Translations under genes and position numbers: made by a program | The notes under the pieces: generated by a model | Told to the model about the DNA's origin: nothing | The model's input: only the letters and a program-made list of their open reading frames with translations | Databases searched by the model: none | Source: Membranipora membranacea | Lineage: Eukaryota > Bryozoa > Gymnolaemata > Cheilostomatida > Membraniporidae | NCBI GenBank assembly: GCA_914767715.1 | Contig: OU612075.1 | Span: 21,082,001-21,146,000 of the forward strand | Direction of reading: 5' to 3' | Length of the DNA stretch: 64,000 bases | In this document: piece by piece, positions 25,352 to 38,550 of the stretch | How positions within the stretch are numbered: the first letter of the stretch is position 1 | Layout: every line of letters begins with the position of its first letter

Positions 25352-25710
25352 GAATGTTAACAGGGATGCTGGTGTGACAATAGTAGATCTGAAACGCATA
25401 GATAGGCTATTCATGTGATCTCCCTGATATGCCCATCCACCTTCCTTGTACTTGTAGCCCAAGGAATCTAACCTGTCAGCTGAGATATTTTCATACATAC
25501 TGTAACAAAAGTAAACATCTGCTCTTAAGTAATAACTGTTCCTGCCTACTCTCACCAGATTCACCATCTGCTTTAGAAATTATTTGATTAAAACGAGGTG
25601 ATAGTATCTCCTACCTGATCCACCAAAAATTCTGGAATAGACCAAAATCTGTGCTTATGTACAAACCAGATTGAGGGCATGGTTAGTAGCAAACACGGTT
25701 CACAAACCAT
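25322..25710 (-). CDS. Unrecognised 113-residue protein, divergent from NPAT
   Basis: Two exons on the minus strand: 25710-25615 (ATG, 32 codons, donor CAG|GTAGGA) and 25567-25322 (81 codons plus TGA, acceptor aaagcag|ATG). They join in phase 0 into a continuous frame with an in-frame stop just upstream of the ATG. The protein is rich in Tyr, Arg and Trp (IWFVHKHRFWSIPEFLVDQ, ENISADRLDSLGYKYKEGGW, SMRFRSTIVTP). It has no signal peptide and no clear membrane span. I do not recognise the family. The composition is coding-like and both splice sites are good. Its start is 403 bp from the NPAT start in head-to-head orientation, so the two may share a promoter. It may have further 5' exons. Confidence 0.55.
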
Positions 25711-25731
25711 GAGATAGAATCAGTGTCATAC

Positions 25732-25818
25732 CAAGGAGTGAAAGTATTAAGGCCTTTTATTCGCCATGAAACTTTGTGTTTTAATAACAGTTGGTTATCC
25801 CTGGTATTTCACTCCTTG
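25732..25818. repeat. CAAGGAGTGAAA inverted repeat in the divergent promoter interval
   Basis: Perfect 12-bp arms (25732-25743 and 25807-25818) flank 63 nt, like the terminal inverted repeats of a tiny MITE. It lies between the starts of the 113-residue gene and NPAT. Confidence 0.55.
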
Positions 25819-26112
25819 ATCCACCTGTTGTGTTAGAGTAGGATAGGTAGTAATATCAGTCTGTCCTGAGCATAGGTTCCTGGTTAAGTGTGGAAGTCCA
25901 GGGAGTGCGAATCTAAGCTAAGTATTGAGTATATGAACGTTGTGTAGGCCTAGTTTTAGTTGGGTATGGTAATCTTTTTAGTGCATCAGAGATGTAAGCA
26001 CAGCCTATAGTCTTGTTTGGTACTTCAAACAAATCCTAGAGTTCATACGATGTAATATTGTTATCGGTTCATGATTCTCTGTATTTCAAGGTGACATAAC
26101 TTCTCGCTTAAT

Positions 26113-29100
26113 ATGATAGAGCAAAGCTTGAAAACATCTTTCCTGCCTTCAGAAGTTGCTAGGCTAGTTCTAGGTAAGTGTATGTTGTGTATATATCGTG
26201 TTATTTTGTTGCAATAAAGTCTTTAGTTTTCAGTTACCCTTCATTATAACAATACAGTGGAAATTTACCATTCCTCAGGGCACCAGTTTTGATTGTCAAT
26301 GCTGTCATCCTGTATATTCCGTTGATATATAATGATATATCGCAATTGGAATTTACATTTGGCATTACAAAATTTATTTAGTTTATCAAACATCACTGTA
26401 TAACAAATTGATCTGATCAGTATTATAAAATTGTCATACTTCGTTTGCATTCCAGGTTACCTACGAGAGCAAGTATGTCACGATGCAGCCGAGCTGTTCC
26501 TGCGGGACAGTACACACTTAGCAGAGTATCGTAGTCTGTTAGATCAGGGATATACTGCCCTCCTCACAATAGGAGGCCGAACTTTACTGGATACTCTCAG
26601 TCTGTGTCAACTAGAACCTGGTAATATTGCATCACTTGCACAATACTATCATTATCTGCATGAGTCTCACTAAGTCAGAAATATTCCAATTTAATTTGGT
26701 AGTAGGTTCTGTATAGTAGTAACAGATTTCCAACAATCTGAAAGAATTATTCAACTGTCAAAAATATGGCAGTTGGTCATATTAATGCTTTTTTTGATAG
26801 TGTTTATTACTTTACTGTAGTTAGTAGATTTATATGATATCTGTATGATTTAATTTGCAGCCTATGACAAACCAAGCATAGAGCAGGGGGAGTTATGGGA
26901 TAAGCTCGATCACATAGTGTCTCAATTAAAGAGCTGCCCTTCAACTCATCACCTGTCACATAAGTTACCTGCAGTGAAGACTCAGGCTGTCAGACCAGCA
27001 CTACGTATACACCAGACAGGTTAGTTACAGTTAGCTGTATATATCTGTTTAAACTGCGTCCAATAAAAAGGAAAACAGGGCAATTGTGACAAATCAATCG
27101 GCATTTCTGAGGGGAAAAGGTAGTCTGTTGCCGCATCGGTTCCTATTGAAGTGGTGTGATTTGTTAGGCAAACCTCATGCTTATTGACGTATATAAGGCA
27201 GCTACATATGAGATTGGGATATAGCTTTGTATCTTGGCGAGATGGATATTATCTTATAATCAACGGATTTAGTTTGACTGAGATATTCCATCTTTGTTAT
27301 AGCTATGTCTATATTGAATTATTGTATCTAATAAACTGTCATCTAATTTTCACAGGTGGACTTCCTAAGACTAAGAGGGCGTTTATCTCACCTCCTCCCC
27401 CAGTACTATCAGCTACTCCTCATAGGTTAGATACTCATGAGTCTGACAATCAGCAGCTCACTCCACCATCTCCATCTCCACCTCAAGAGCAGCAGCCTAT
27501 TACAGATAACAATACTAACAATGAATCTAGTGATAGATTGCCTTATCAGCATTATACATTCGCTCCTCAGTCTCAAGACAACCAGCAGACTGTGAATATT
27601 GTCCAGCAAGCAAACATTGAGAATGTAGAGCCCGGTTTGCCGGGTACTAGCAACATAGTAGGTCAGCATAAGAAGAGAGTGACATGGAATCTACTAGACC
27701 AAGAGAGCACAGTACAGGAGAGCACAAGTACCTCCTCTGGTAGCTCACAGTCTACCTCCTCCGCCTCACAATCTACCTCCGGGTCACAGTCCTACTCAGA
27801 TGTACAAGTTAATGAGAAAGTGAGCTCATCATTATATTAAGTTGGCTACGCTTATCCATATAGTTGACTGCTCTTTGTCAGAACTAGGCTTTGTGCAAAA
27901 TCAATGGAGAATTGTGAAAGTTTGAATCCCCGTTGTGCTGAATAGAGTTTATGTTAGCATATCTGTAACATAATCCTAAAAACACTTAGATCTTAAAATC
28001 CATCTGGAGAAGTTGTTACGGTCTGATCCAAACCTCTTTCCTACATTGATGTAAGGAATCGGTGGCTAAATGACAATTATCTTTTGTAGAAGCCGAAAGT
28101 GACTGGGAATGCCCCTGGCAAGTCACCTCTAAAGGGTATGCTTGATTTATATTTTGAAGTTATGTTTAGTATGAATTGAATTAATATGAATAGTCTTATG
28201 CTGTCTGACTTAACTGTATTATATGCTGCTATAATAGTCAGTATCAAACTCATAATGAATTGTTGCAGTATATGCTTTTGTATTATTTCTCACACAGGTT
28301 CATCTAAAAGTTTAAGGAATCGCAGACTGTTTACCGCCAATGCCACTTCACTCCCTTCTACTAGTTCACACTCTTCAATTGATTCTTCACATCTGAGTGA
28401 GGATTCATCTACAAGCGTACATATATCTAATAAACAGTTAGCCGGCTCCTCGAGCTCTGTTCACATACCCACCATGACTGTCTCCTCGTCAGCTGATGGT
28501 GATATGGATACAGGGGTCCATCTCTCTATACCAGATAATCAGTGGACTGAGATCAGCAGCCTGACAGGTCTACAGGCTCCTCAGGGCAACTCTAACACAG
28601 AGTCTGGCGGTACAAGACACGCCACAACCACCCTCACACTACCTGATGAACAATGGGACTGGTCTCCATTTAAACAGCTGTCTTCTCACAGGTAACTTAT
28701 ATCACATATTGCGTATCAGACTAACTAGGTGCTGCACTGGTATATGTAAGATTCCATTGTTGATTTCACTTCTCTAGTTGAGTTCATTAGCCCGCTGTTA
28801 GAATAACTAAATGATAATGAAATATGTGCATTCTCATTTCATCATAATGTGGGACACTCCCATCTGTTAGAGACCTATAAATGTATATTTAGTGTGCTCA
28901 AAGCTATTATGTACAGGTAGCTTGTTATTTTGCAGTCAGCCAGTTACTCGTCAGACTCCAGAGAAAGAAGTTACTGATACCGAAGTACATGATCTCCTGA
29001 ATGAGCTCTTCCCAATGAAGGTAATAATAGATAATTGAAACGGAAATAATATTGGTTCTTGTTAAAAAGGGCTAAATAATCAGATGATATGATGTTATTG

Positions 29101-32100
29101 AATCATATCCTAGTAATGTTTGCTGTCTCTATTGACTTATGTATTTTTTCAGTAGGACTATTTCCTCTTTGTTAGTCAGTTAGTTTGAGAATAATTTTAG
29201 TAAATTACCGAGTGATTGATTTACAGAACGTAGTACAGAGGTTAGTAGAGGATGATTCGTGGACTCAAGATTTGGCTGACTCTATAAATCGTCGTAAGGA
29301 GGACCAGTCTCACCTGGCAGAAGAGAAGATACCTGAAGTGTTAGATCTCACTAAGACAGACCCAACATTTACTGACTTCCACGCTCTTCTAACAGGTGTG
29401 TTATACTGGCTAGCTGGGTTATAGTGTATATCTGGTTAAGGTAGCGAGCATTGCCATTTTATCATACTCCTGGTTTACCTTCACGAATCTTTTTAATGTA
29501 TGCATCTGAGGATTGCTATTTCGTTTTGGCCAAACAGAGTCGTAGCTCTATTCTGAATGTTCACAATATGTTATTTGCTGCTTTAAATTTAAGCGCTTTG
29601 ATAAAAAAAAGCTATAACAACTTATATCCTCATAATTTTTCTCAGAACTTCACTTTTTCATGTTCTTTTATTTTAGACACCAACAAGAGAAAGAAATCTA
29701 AACCAGTCAAGAAGGCTGTGGAGAATCCTGCTCCATCAACAAGTAAAGTCAGCGAAGCCCCATCTACCACTATATATAACATTACCCAGGTGTCTGAGTC
29801 GGCAGCTGTGGAGGGTACTCAGGTCCCCTCTGCATCTAGTGTCACTAATTTTGCTGAATCTCTTGGGTCAGCTGAGCCTGTGATGCTAACTGTCACTCCA
29901 CCTGTAATCCCTTCCGCCAGTCATCCAAAACCTCCCAAGTCAGTCTCTCAGAATCCTATGAAGGTGGCCCTGAGTGGAGGTTACCAGCCTAAGAAAGGGG
30001 CGTATAAGATGAAGAACTTGTTCACTTTGGCACCAGCTTCGTCTAATCAAGCAGGACCAAATCAGAAAACCTCACTTATCGGTAAGTTGCGGTTATGTTA
30101 CACTCTATAAAACCTACTGTTTCAGCCCATACTACCCGCAATATTTATCTTTGATACTATAATATTCATGTGAGAGGAATTATCAGGGACCTTTTAAATT
30201 TTTTTATTTATAAAATTGTGAAAATCTACTGCTCACAAAGTACGTGGCTATTGCAGGGACAAGCAAATCTAAAGGTGAAGAAGTAAAACCGTCCCGAAAG
30301 CGTGTCAGGAGGGCCACAAAAAAAGACAAGCATCAGACTGAGAACCAGAGTGTTAGAGATTCAGCGGCTCAGCAAGGCGGTGTCACAAATCTCAGCGATC
30401 TGAACATCGCTGTCACAACAAATCAACAGCAGGTCATCACGCTGTCAAACATTACGTCTTTACTACCTGACTCCGGTAATATATATTATACTCTGCCTCT
30501 ACAGACAGTGTCAAGTCAGCTTCCACAAGCAACAACTATGCAGTTAACCCAGGGTTCTCTAAAGGACCCAAATTATCAAACGTTGCCAGTATACCAGCAA
30601 CCAATAGGGGAACAATCACAGATTCCTATCACAATATATCAGACTCAGGAAGCTCCAGGGGCACCTGTCATAGCCTCTACTACACCACCTGTCATAGCAC
30701 CTGTCACTTCCACAAACTCGGTTGTCACTGGACTAAGTTTGGCACCTACTGTCGATGTTCTAGCTGCCAATTCCGTGATGACCCAGTCAGGGGCTCAGAA
30801 GAGACAGGCAAAAGCTACTAGCAGTTTAGCTGCTCCGACTGTAACCAATCAGCCTAGTAGACACATTAGTTTACCATCCACTGAGAATCTACAGGCGATA
30901 GCACCTGCTCCGCCAGGTCATTCTGTGTCAGCTACTGTCACTGGCAGCACTGAATACTCTACTATACCTTCGCAAACTTTTCCGACTCCATCAAAGGACA
31001 TGACTAAAATGGACTTGGAGCAGACGACGGCTTTACTGTTTGATCTGACTGATACAACACCAAGTACCAGGAATAAACCCCATGGTAGATACTACACTCC
31101 ACAAGCAACCAACTTGGCTAAACAGAAAAGGTATGTTGGGCTCAGAATAACATTATTTTTGCAAATACCAGCTAACAAGTAAATGATAAAGTTTGTTGTT
31201 CCTCGGCTAAGAAATTTGCTGATCAGTTGATTATACTATTTTGTAACAGCATACATCCTTTATATTTACAGAGCTAGCATCTTAAGACCTAGAACTCAAT
31301 CAGAAGGAAAAGTACCCCCAATGGCCAAAAACCCAACTCAGGATACATGTCTAGTAACAGCTAAATGGTCTCCATGTGAGCTAACATTATTTATTATGAA
31401 GTTTTTTTTTATGGTTTAACTAGCTCATGTATCCGGCTGTAATGAATTTCGTATAGCGGTAATCATTGCCTCATAGATTTAACTTATAGCCGAAGCTTAC
31501 ATCTTCAGGCTGTATCCATGTGTGTGTTTGTCTGCTGTAGCTCTTTCTAGACTGATAGAGAAAGTATCTCCTGCTAAGAGATCATCTCGTAGATCCTCCT
31601 CTGGTCACATCAGACATCTCAGCTTCTCACCCAAAGGTTCAGCTGGAAAAGCTAGAAAATCTCCATTCAGGCAATCCAGCGTGGTAAGTTATCACTAGCC
31701 TGTACTGTATTCTCAGACTAGTTGAGTAAGAATTTATTATTATATGGACACACAAAACAATCCCCTGCAGTAGTTCTCAAAGACTACCAAAAGACCAAAA
31801 CAATATAATAGTCTGGCAGCTAGTCTCGCAGTAGTTATCTACCTCTCTGGGCTTGTACAGTACATAGTCATGACTTAGCAGAGGCACAATTACAAATATT
31901 ACACTACACCACTTAATTCAGTGTTAGTTATTGTAGAGCTAGCTACTGCAGAAGTAACTGTCAGAGTACATATTATGTAAAATACTAAGGCTTAACGACT
32001 TCCAAAAAACCAAAACAATGCTGTGTCTAGGCAACTGAAAAATCTCACTGACCAAGCCAAGCTATCTGAAGCTACAAGCATGTGACCTGCAGGAGTTTTC

Positions 32101-35100
32101 TCCATATACAGATTATACCCGATGTATAGACTTGTATACCTCTTTACTTGTAGATATCTGATAAAGCTGAAGGCAGTCCTGATATGAACAGTCCACAGCT
32201 AGAGATAGATTACCCCGGAACTCCCCAAGAGGAAATACCCACTGGGAAATCCCCACTTATGTTTATGAAGTCACCTGAAACCAATAAACACGCTGTATTC
32301 AGAACTCCGCCTTCTGTTGGAGGTTTGTATAATTGTTTATATATATATATATATATTCTATTGTATTATGTATTGACCAAAAAATTGCTCAGTGTAAGGA
32401 AAAATTCTAGTTTTTTTATCGGCTGTACAGTAACAAAACCAGGATATCTCTTTGTGGGATAATTCAAATATTTTTCGATAACAGCTGACTCCTCTTTACT
32501 GTCTCAGACTCAATAATTTTCCGGCGAAAATTATCCCATAGCTTTAACAAGATGTAAGTCCTTGGTTATAGCTATGGTTTGAACTGCAACTTGCATTGCA
32601 TGTTTCAATATTCATGTTTATATTTATCCAGGGCCAACCTCAGCCTCCACACCCTCTCTTTACTCACCTCTTGGTAAGAAGAGAACCTCAAGAATAAAAT
32701 CTGCAGCTCCCAGTCCTCTATCTACACCCACTACAGCATCATCACTACGACGATCTCCCAGAGGTTTGTGTACTATGATACTCTAGTCTAGATAAAGGAA
32801 AGTTGGATGATATGATTAGTCAACTTGATATTGATGTTTGTTTGAAGTTGTCTGCTGTTGATGAGCATCTATATGTGGCAGGACAATTCCTGATTTTCAG
32901 TTGAGTTTGGGACAAACTTACTGTGTTCCCTGGTGCACCTTTATCCTAAAGATTACAAAATTCTCTTCTTCATACAGTATTAACCTTGATAAATGAATAT
33001 ATAAACTGTGACAACAATCGACATGAAGCATTATCATATGATTGTCTCATCATACTGTTTTGTCAATTTTCCAGTCAACCGATCACTGTCCCAATCATTC
33101 ACACCCTCTAACAAACCACGCACTGCTCGAGTTGTTGCCAGGAAGGGTGGCTCTAGTGGTACTGATGTTCACACCCCTAATAAAAACTCGCCTTCAGTGG
33201 TCATGGCAGGAGGTGGGAGTACTGGTAATATATCCAGTATTACCGTCGCTCAGGTAAGCTCGAATCGCATGTTATGTTATGTGATGTGCCATTGCACTCC
33301 GTTTAACTAACAATATGTATTCCAGCCAGGTTTCCGCTTTGATTGTTCATACTTGTTTATGGTTGTCAGTATATAAACTATAAATTTGCAGTGAATGTGA
33401 GCCAAAGTTATAAATACAAAATAAAACTTTTCATCATCTTTAAAGAACACACTTATACTTAAATACCCAGATACCTATTTGTAGAAGAAGGTTCTTATTT
33501 CACTGCTATCGTCCACCCCCTCAATGCATTACCTACTGTGAGCATTCAGTTCACAGACTAATTGATATGGGTGCTTCAACTACAACTTGCTTGCATGCAT
33601 CCGATTGTATCAGTTACTAGATCATATCACCGCTATTGACACCGTTCACTTATCATATTTCATCTTTTCACATTCTACACCAGTCGACACCGAAGGGTAA
33701 GAACAGTATACCTACTATGATATCTAGTCCTGACCTGAGGCGAGCTGTAGGAGCTATTCTCGAGCAGAGTACTGAGGAGCTACTTAACACTCTCGACGGC
33801 TGTGACCCAGAGCCGACGGACTCCACCACAGACGAACAGACAGACGAGGCGATAACAGACAGCAGCTGTGAGAGCAACACCAGTGATATCGCTGCCGGTA
33901 TTAGAATAATCTTAATAATATAAAATAACAATTTTCCACATCGCCACTGAAACACGCTTGAACTATGAACTGTGATAATGCTGCCAAAAAGAGAATGTGA
34001 TCTGAGCTAAAATTTCTCGTATAAATTATCAGTTTTGCACATGGCTAATAAAGCACATCTGAATTATCTCCTGGTTGAATCAAGGAGTAAAACTCCTTGA
34101 TTGAATCTAATATTAACATGAAAGTTGCTCCTTCTAGTCTGCTGGTTATAGCTTAGACGTAGCTTAGGTTTCAATAATTCAATGAATCTTTTTTTTTATC
34201 ATAAAAGCTCTCCTTGTAAGGGTTTCTTTCCTTGCCTGATTCATATTCTATATAAGTTATATGTGGTTAATATTTACAGCTCTGAGTGGAGGGAGAGCAG
34301 CATTAGCCTCTGTGCCAGAAGAGGATGATGAATTAGAGGATGGGGAGATAGCGGACGACGCCCCAGAATATGATGAATCCGCTGTAGATGTAGCCCGAGC
34401 TCTCATGGAGCTTGCCTCATCAGGTGCGATATATAACATAACACTACGGTCAAAATTATTATTTTAATATTACATTATTGAAGAAACACCCCGATTGCTC
34501 AGTATTGAACGCTTTTCGCAATCATTCCTAATATTACCTATAAATGTTCCTGACTTGCGTCATTGTGCAGGCCAGTCTGAAAGTAAAGAAGATAAAAATG
34601 TATTGCCGAGGGTTTGATTCGGGGATCAATCAACCTAGAGTTGTTATAGTATACAATTTAGTTAAAATCTTACAATTTAGTGAAAGGAGATGAAGTGGCA
34701 AGGATTTGAGCTTTGTGTCGGCAGCCAGGGTCACGACCCATGTTGTTCATTTTGTTATTGTTTATCAGAAATCCAGTTCAGTCACAGATTATTATTTGGG
34801 TTATAAAGAAAGGCTTTGTTTATATCTTGAAAAGTCAGGTTGATAGAGGTTAACTACCAATGCATTGAACCAAGTTTGTCCTGTTATTCCTAATATAATT
34901 GTTGTGCTAAATGGGTGGAATTTGGTATAATATATAATACCATTTATTATTTGCGATACAAATGATCAGCAGCAAGTTAATTACTGAGTAGGTTGTGAGG
35001 ACCTGAGCGGGCAACTCCACTTTTTAAACCGAATAGTTTAAAGAAAATCATCAAACCTCTCATTGTTTGTTACACATTAGTTAGATAAATGAATTCATTT

Positions 35101-38100
35101 TGTGACTTTGAGAAAATTCTGACTTGCCCTTCCGATCTCCTGCCTTCATATGAGTTGGTACAATTCGATGTTTGGAAAACTTAAACCTGGCAGATGAGTG
35201 TTGGTGTGTTCTGAACGAACACGGTGGCCTGACCCACCCAGAAAATAAATTTCTTGGTGGCGAAGTCTCTTTCTTACATTTTCAGAGATTATCCAAGATT
35301 TGAGTTTTAATATTTTTAAGAAGGGTCCCCTGTACATTAGAATCTGAAACATGTGCAAAACTTACATAACATATATTATAAAGTACCGACTTATGGATCA
35401 ATTCATGTTTTATATTGAAATTGAAATAAGCCCATAATGTTTAGCAGTCCAGAATCTAGATTAAACGCATATTTTTGACGACATTGCAAGCCTGCCAAAA
35501 ATTTCTCATGATCATATTTGTAGTCTACATGCTTTGTTTGTGAAAGAGATCGGCTTCAACTACATACTAATACATACATACATACTAAATTTACTACATT
35601 CCTGCAAGTGTTACATTTAAGGGTGTGGCAAGAATTTTTTGGCAGGGGAGAATAAATCCGAAGATTGAAATAATTTATTTTAGAATCAAGGAAACTAGGG
35701 AGTTCCCCAAAACTACGATCAAGACATTCTACCTATGTCCAACCTGAAGCTTATATGAATGCCATCACTATTATCGCATGTTTTCGTTGATTCTTTCATC
35801 ATAGCAGCACCATAATCTATGGTGTTTAACCCAACAGGGCCGACTCTTTGCAATATCTAACAGCTTTTACGTTATTATCTTTCAGAGAGCCCCCTAACGA
35901 CACCAGTAAAACTAGCAGATGACACTCCTGTGTGTACACAACAGCAGGATAAATCCCTCATGCCTCCCCCTGTCGCAGGTGCTGTAGGCACCACTGTGAA
36001 ATCACCAGGAGGTTTGAAACGGAAGGCTTCTCCTTGCAAGAAAACCTCACAACAGGTAATTAGGGAGCAAATCTCAGTTTCGTAATTTGATGACAGGTAT
36101 AAACCTATTTTGACAATGCACTATGGTGATAAAGGAAGGTTTTCTGAGGACAGCCTTTTTTACGTTGCGTGTTTCTGAAACCAGCAGACTGCAACCGGCA
36201 GCTCCTGAGAACCGGAACCCAGATTTGTGAACCTGATCACCCGGCCTATTAGGAGGTTTAACTATACAATGTTACATAATACCATAGATATATGCTTATA
36301 GGACTACTCTTATCTAGGCCATGCTCATTTATATTTAAACTTCAATACCATATAGCTGCTTAATTTATGCATTTTTGGGCTGACTAAAGCAAGCAAAGAG
36401 AGCTTTCACTAGTACTTCAATCACTAGACTTCTATTGTCAGCCTCGCTATATTGTGTGGGTATATTAGTTTACTGAAGGCTTAATGCAATGGTACCAATT
36501 GTTTGCTCATTGTCATTCGATATGGATTTATACAAGCTAAGCCCTGCTTTACGAACATTCAGAATGCTTTGGGTCAGGTATGTCCTGAAATAATCTGTGT
36601 CAAGCCGAACCTTTATACCCGCCTCTCCGTCCCACCTCGCCGACCTCGGGTTATCGTGCCCCTTGATCATTTCTAGGTCGGCTCTTGCGTGTGATGATAT
36701 AAGTGCTCCTGTTACATGATGGGCCAGAAATGAAAAAATGAATATAGTTTCAGTTTTCTGCAGTCAAATTCTCATATACCTATTATCTTATCTATATTAT
36801 CAATTATATCCAATATTATCATTTATGTATGCGGAGAACTCAATCTTTTTCCTCAGGGTAAATTTGGATATGGACATTATACAAGCCGCTAGTTTTTTCT
36901 GCGGGCATTTGTCGAGCTTTATATGAAGGCTTTATCGGCCTCGACTCCAGTATTCCTGGTTCTGAGTGACAGTCAGGTTTCACACCTGAGCTCGATTGTC
37001 ACTCAAATACATCTGTGTGTTACTGATGCGCTGACATTCTGTATTTCCAGGTCAAGAAGACAAGACGAACGCCACGCAAAGTCGTAAGTTCACTCATAGT
37101 ACACTCATAGTAAACTTTATAACATGTCTTGCATACTACTATCGACGAGCTCTTTCTCAAGTAATTTTGTATGTAGCTTGTTTGGTTCCTTGGTTTTTCT
37201 TGGGATGCCAAGATAGAACCTACCTTGGCATCCCAAGAGAGAGAACCAAGGTAGATTCTCTCTCTTGGGATGCCAGAGAGAGAACCTACCTTAGGGACCC
37301 CTCGCCTGCAAAATACTTCAGTTGGGCGGGAGGTTGTTTTAAATTGACCTATATTTCAAGGGTAGATTTGTGGGATTTGTAAGTACTCCATGAACTGTGA
37401 AATGTTTGTAACTTTTTGTTAATGGATTACTTACTGCCAACAAATTATTATTGTAATGACATTACTTGATTCTTTGTAGCACAAAGAGTTTGTACAACTT
37501 GAAAATACTTATAATTTACTAATGTATAGATATTATAAAGAAACAGGTTTCATTTCGAACTACTCCAAATTTATATTACATGTGCTGTGCTCCTGTAAGA
37601 ACCTGAATTGGCTGAGCATCTTGAATGCCCATACTAAATTCCAAGAAATAGACTATCAATATCATCTACATGTGGCTCTCAAAAAATGCCAATTATTGAA
37701 CCAGGGAGAATGGACTGTTTGTACTCATTACGTGTATAATTGGGTCATGTCCAACGCGTAAGAACTGGACCGCCCTATGCAATTATCATAATGCTGTAGC
37801 CTATGAGAGAACCATTATATCAGTGTATAGCAGTTTGTATACTTTCGGTATCGATAAGACCACAGGTGGAAGTTTATTTTGCCTAACCTCAAGGAAACCC
37901 CTACAGTCCCACCCTATCTAAATATATATATATACTCCAAAGTTAGCAGAGGTTAATATTATGGTGATGGCAAAACTACTAAAACACTAGTTCATGCATC
38001 GATCTCATATTGAATTTTGTCACCCAGTATGCACATACACATACAATAAATATTTGATGTAAATAATGATTGTATAAACAGCGAATTCCAACCCAATCCC

Positions 38101-38550
38101 TTGGATACTACCTGGCCATTCAGAATTTCTCCTTCGTTAAAAACCTGCAAACAATGATACTAAATATTCTATGGGAAAATAAGCTGATCGAAAGCTTTCT
38201 AACACTACATTAGTGTGTTTATGTAACTGGTAGATTTAATTACTAGGCGGTACATGTATGCCAATGAGTTAATAGCCATCATCATGATCACTGTTATATA
38301 TTTTTTCACATCCCTGATACATTTCTTAGATGAGATTTTTTGCAATCTGGCTCTCAAGCAGATATATACCTGTCATGGCCTTAGAATCAACTGAGTTATT
38401 AAACAGTAACAAGGTTTTGCAGACAACAGCAGTCAAAAAATATCTACATTTCAGATTGAAACTCAGTCATAAGTTCGTCTTTTCTGTTTTCAGAATGAGA
38501 AGTTGAAGAAGATGAGCGTGCAGTCGATGTTAGACCTCATCCACAAGTAG
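26113..38550 (+). CDS. NPAT: NPAT homologue, LisH-domain histone gene transcription regulator
   Basis: Twenty exons: 26113-26173, 26456-26620, 26861-27019, 27356-27819, 28090-28135, 28298-28691, 28936-29020, 29227-29395, 29677-30081, 30257-31130, 31272-31375, 31541-31683, 32154-32322, 32632-32763, 33075-33253, 33684-33897, 34280-34423, 35886-36055, 37051-37083 and 38494-38550 (TAG). They join into 1,388 residues, close to human NPAT (~1,430). The N-terminus LPSEVARLVLGYL (residues 11-23) and the following helix match the NPAT LisH domain. The rest is long, disordered Ser/Thr/Pro/Gln-rich sequence, with an acidic stretch (EEDDELEDGEIADDAPEYDE, exon 17) and basic patches (RKRVRRATKKDKH; KKTRRTPRKV). 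SP and TP sites suit cyclin E/CDK2 control, which is known for NPAT. In other animals NPAT concentrates in histone locus bodies and activates replication-dependent histone genes at S phase. No histone gene or ATM is in the window. Confidence 0.9.
31780..32017. repeat. Dispersed direct repeat in an NPAT intron
   Basis: Two related words, 'actaccaaaagaccaaaac' near 31780 and 'acttccaaaaaaccaaaac' near 31997, both followed by 'aat'. Probably remnants of a duplicated or mobile segment. Confidence 0.35.
34078..34102. repeat. CAAGGAGT hairpin, NPAT intron
   Basis: Perfect 11-bp inverted repeat AATCAAGGAGT / ACTCCTTGATT with a 3-nt loop. Confidence 0.7.
36639..36682. repeat. GC-rich inverted repeat in an NPAT intron
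   Basis: Perfect 8-bp arms GCCGACCT / AGGTCGGC around 28 nt, inside a locally GC-rich patch (36600-36660) unlike the AT-rich surroundings. Confidence 0.45.
37193..37296. repeat. Nested inverted repeats in the last-but-one NPAT intron
   Basis: CTTGGGATGCCAAG (37199-37212) and CTTGGCATCCCAAG (37224-37237) are perfect 14-bp complements around 11 nt, and each arm is itself nearly palindromic. A third partial copy (CTTGGGATGCCA, 37264-37275) and alternating 'gagagagaacc / ggttcc' words extend the foldback to about 37296. Confidence 0.75.

Noticed and set aside
36470-36670. Minus-strand 66-codon frame with a TATAAAG word in GC-rich sequence
   Set aside because: No splice context or family resemblance. 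The GC-rich patch is better described as a short inverted repeat in an NPAT intron.
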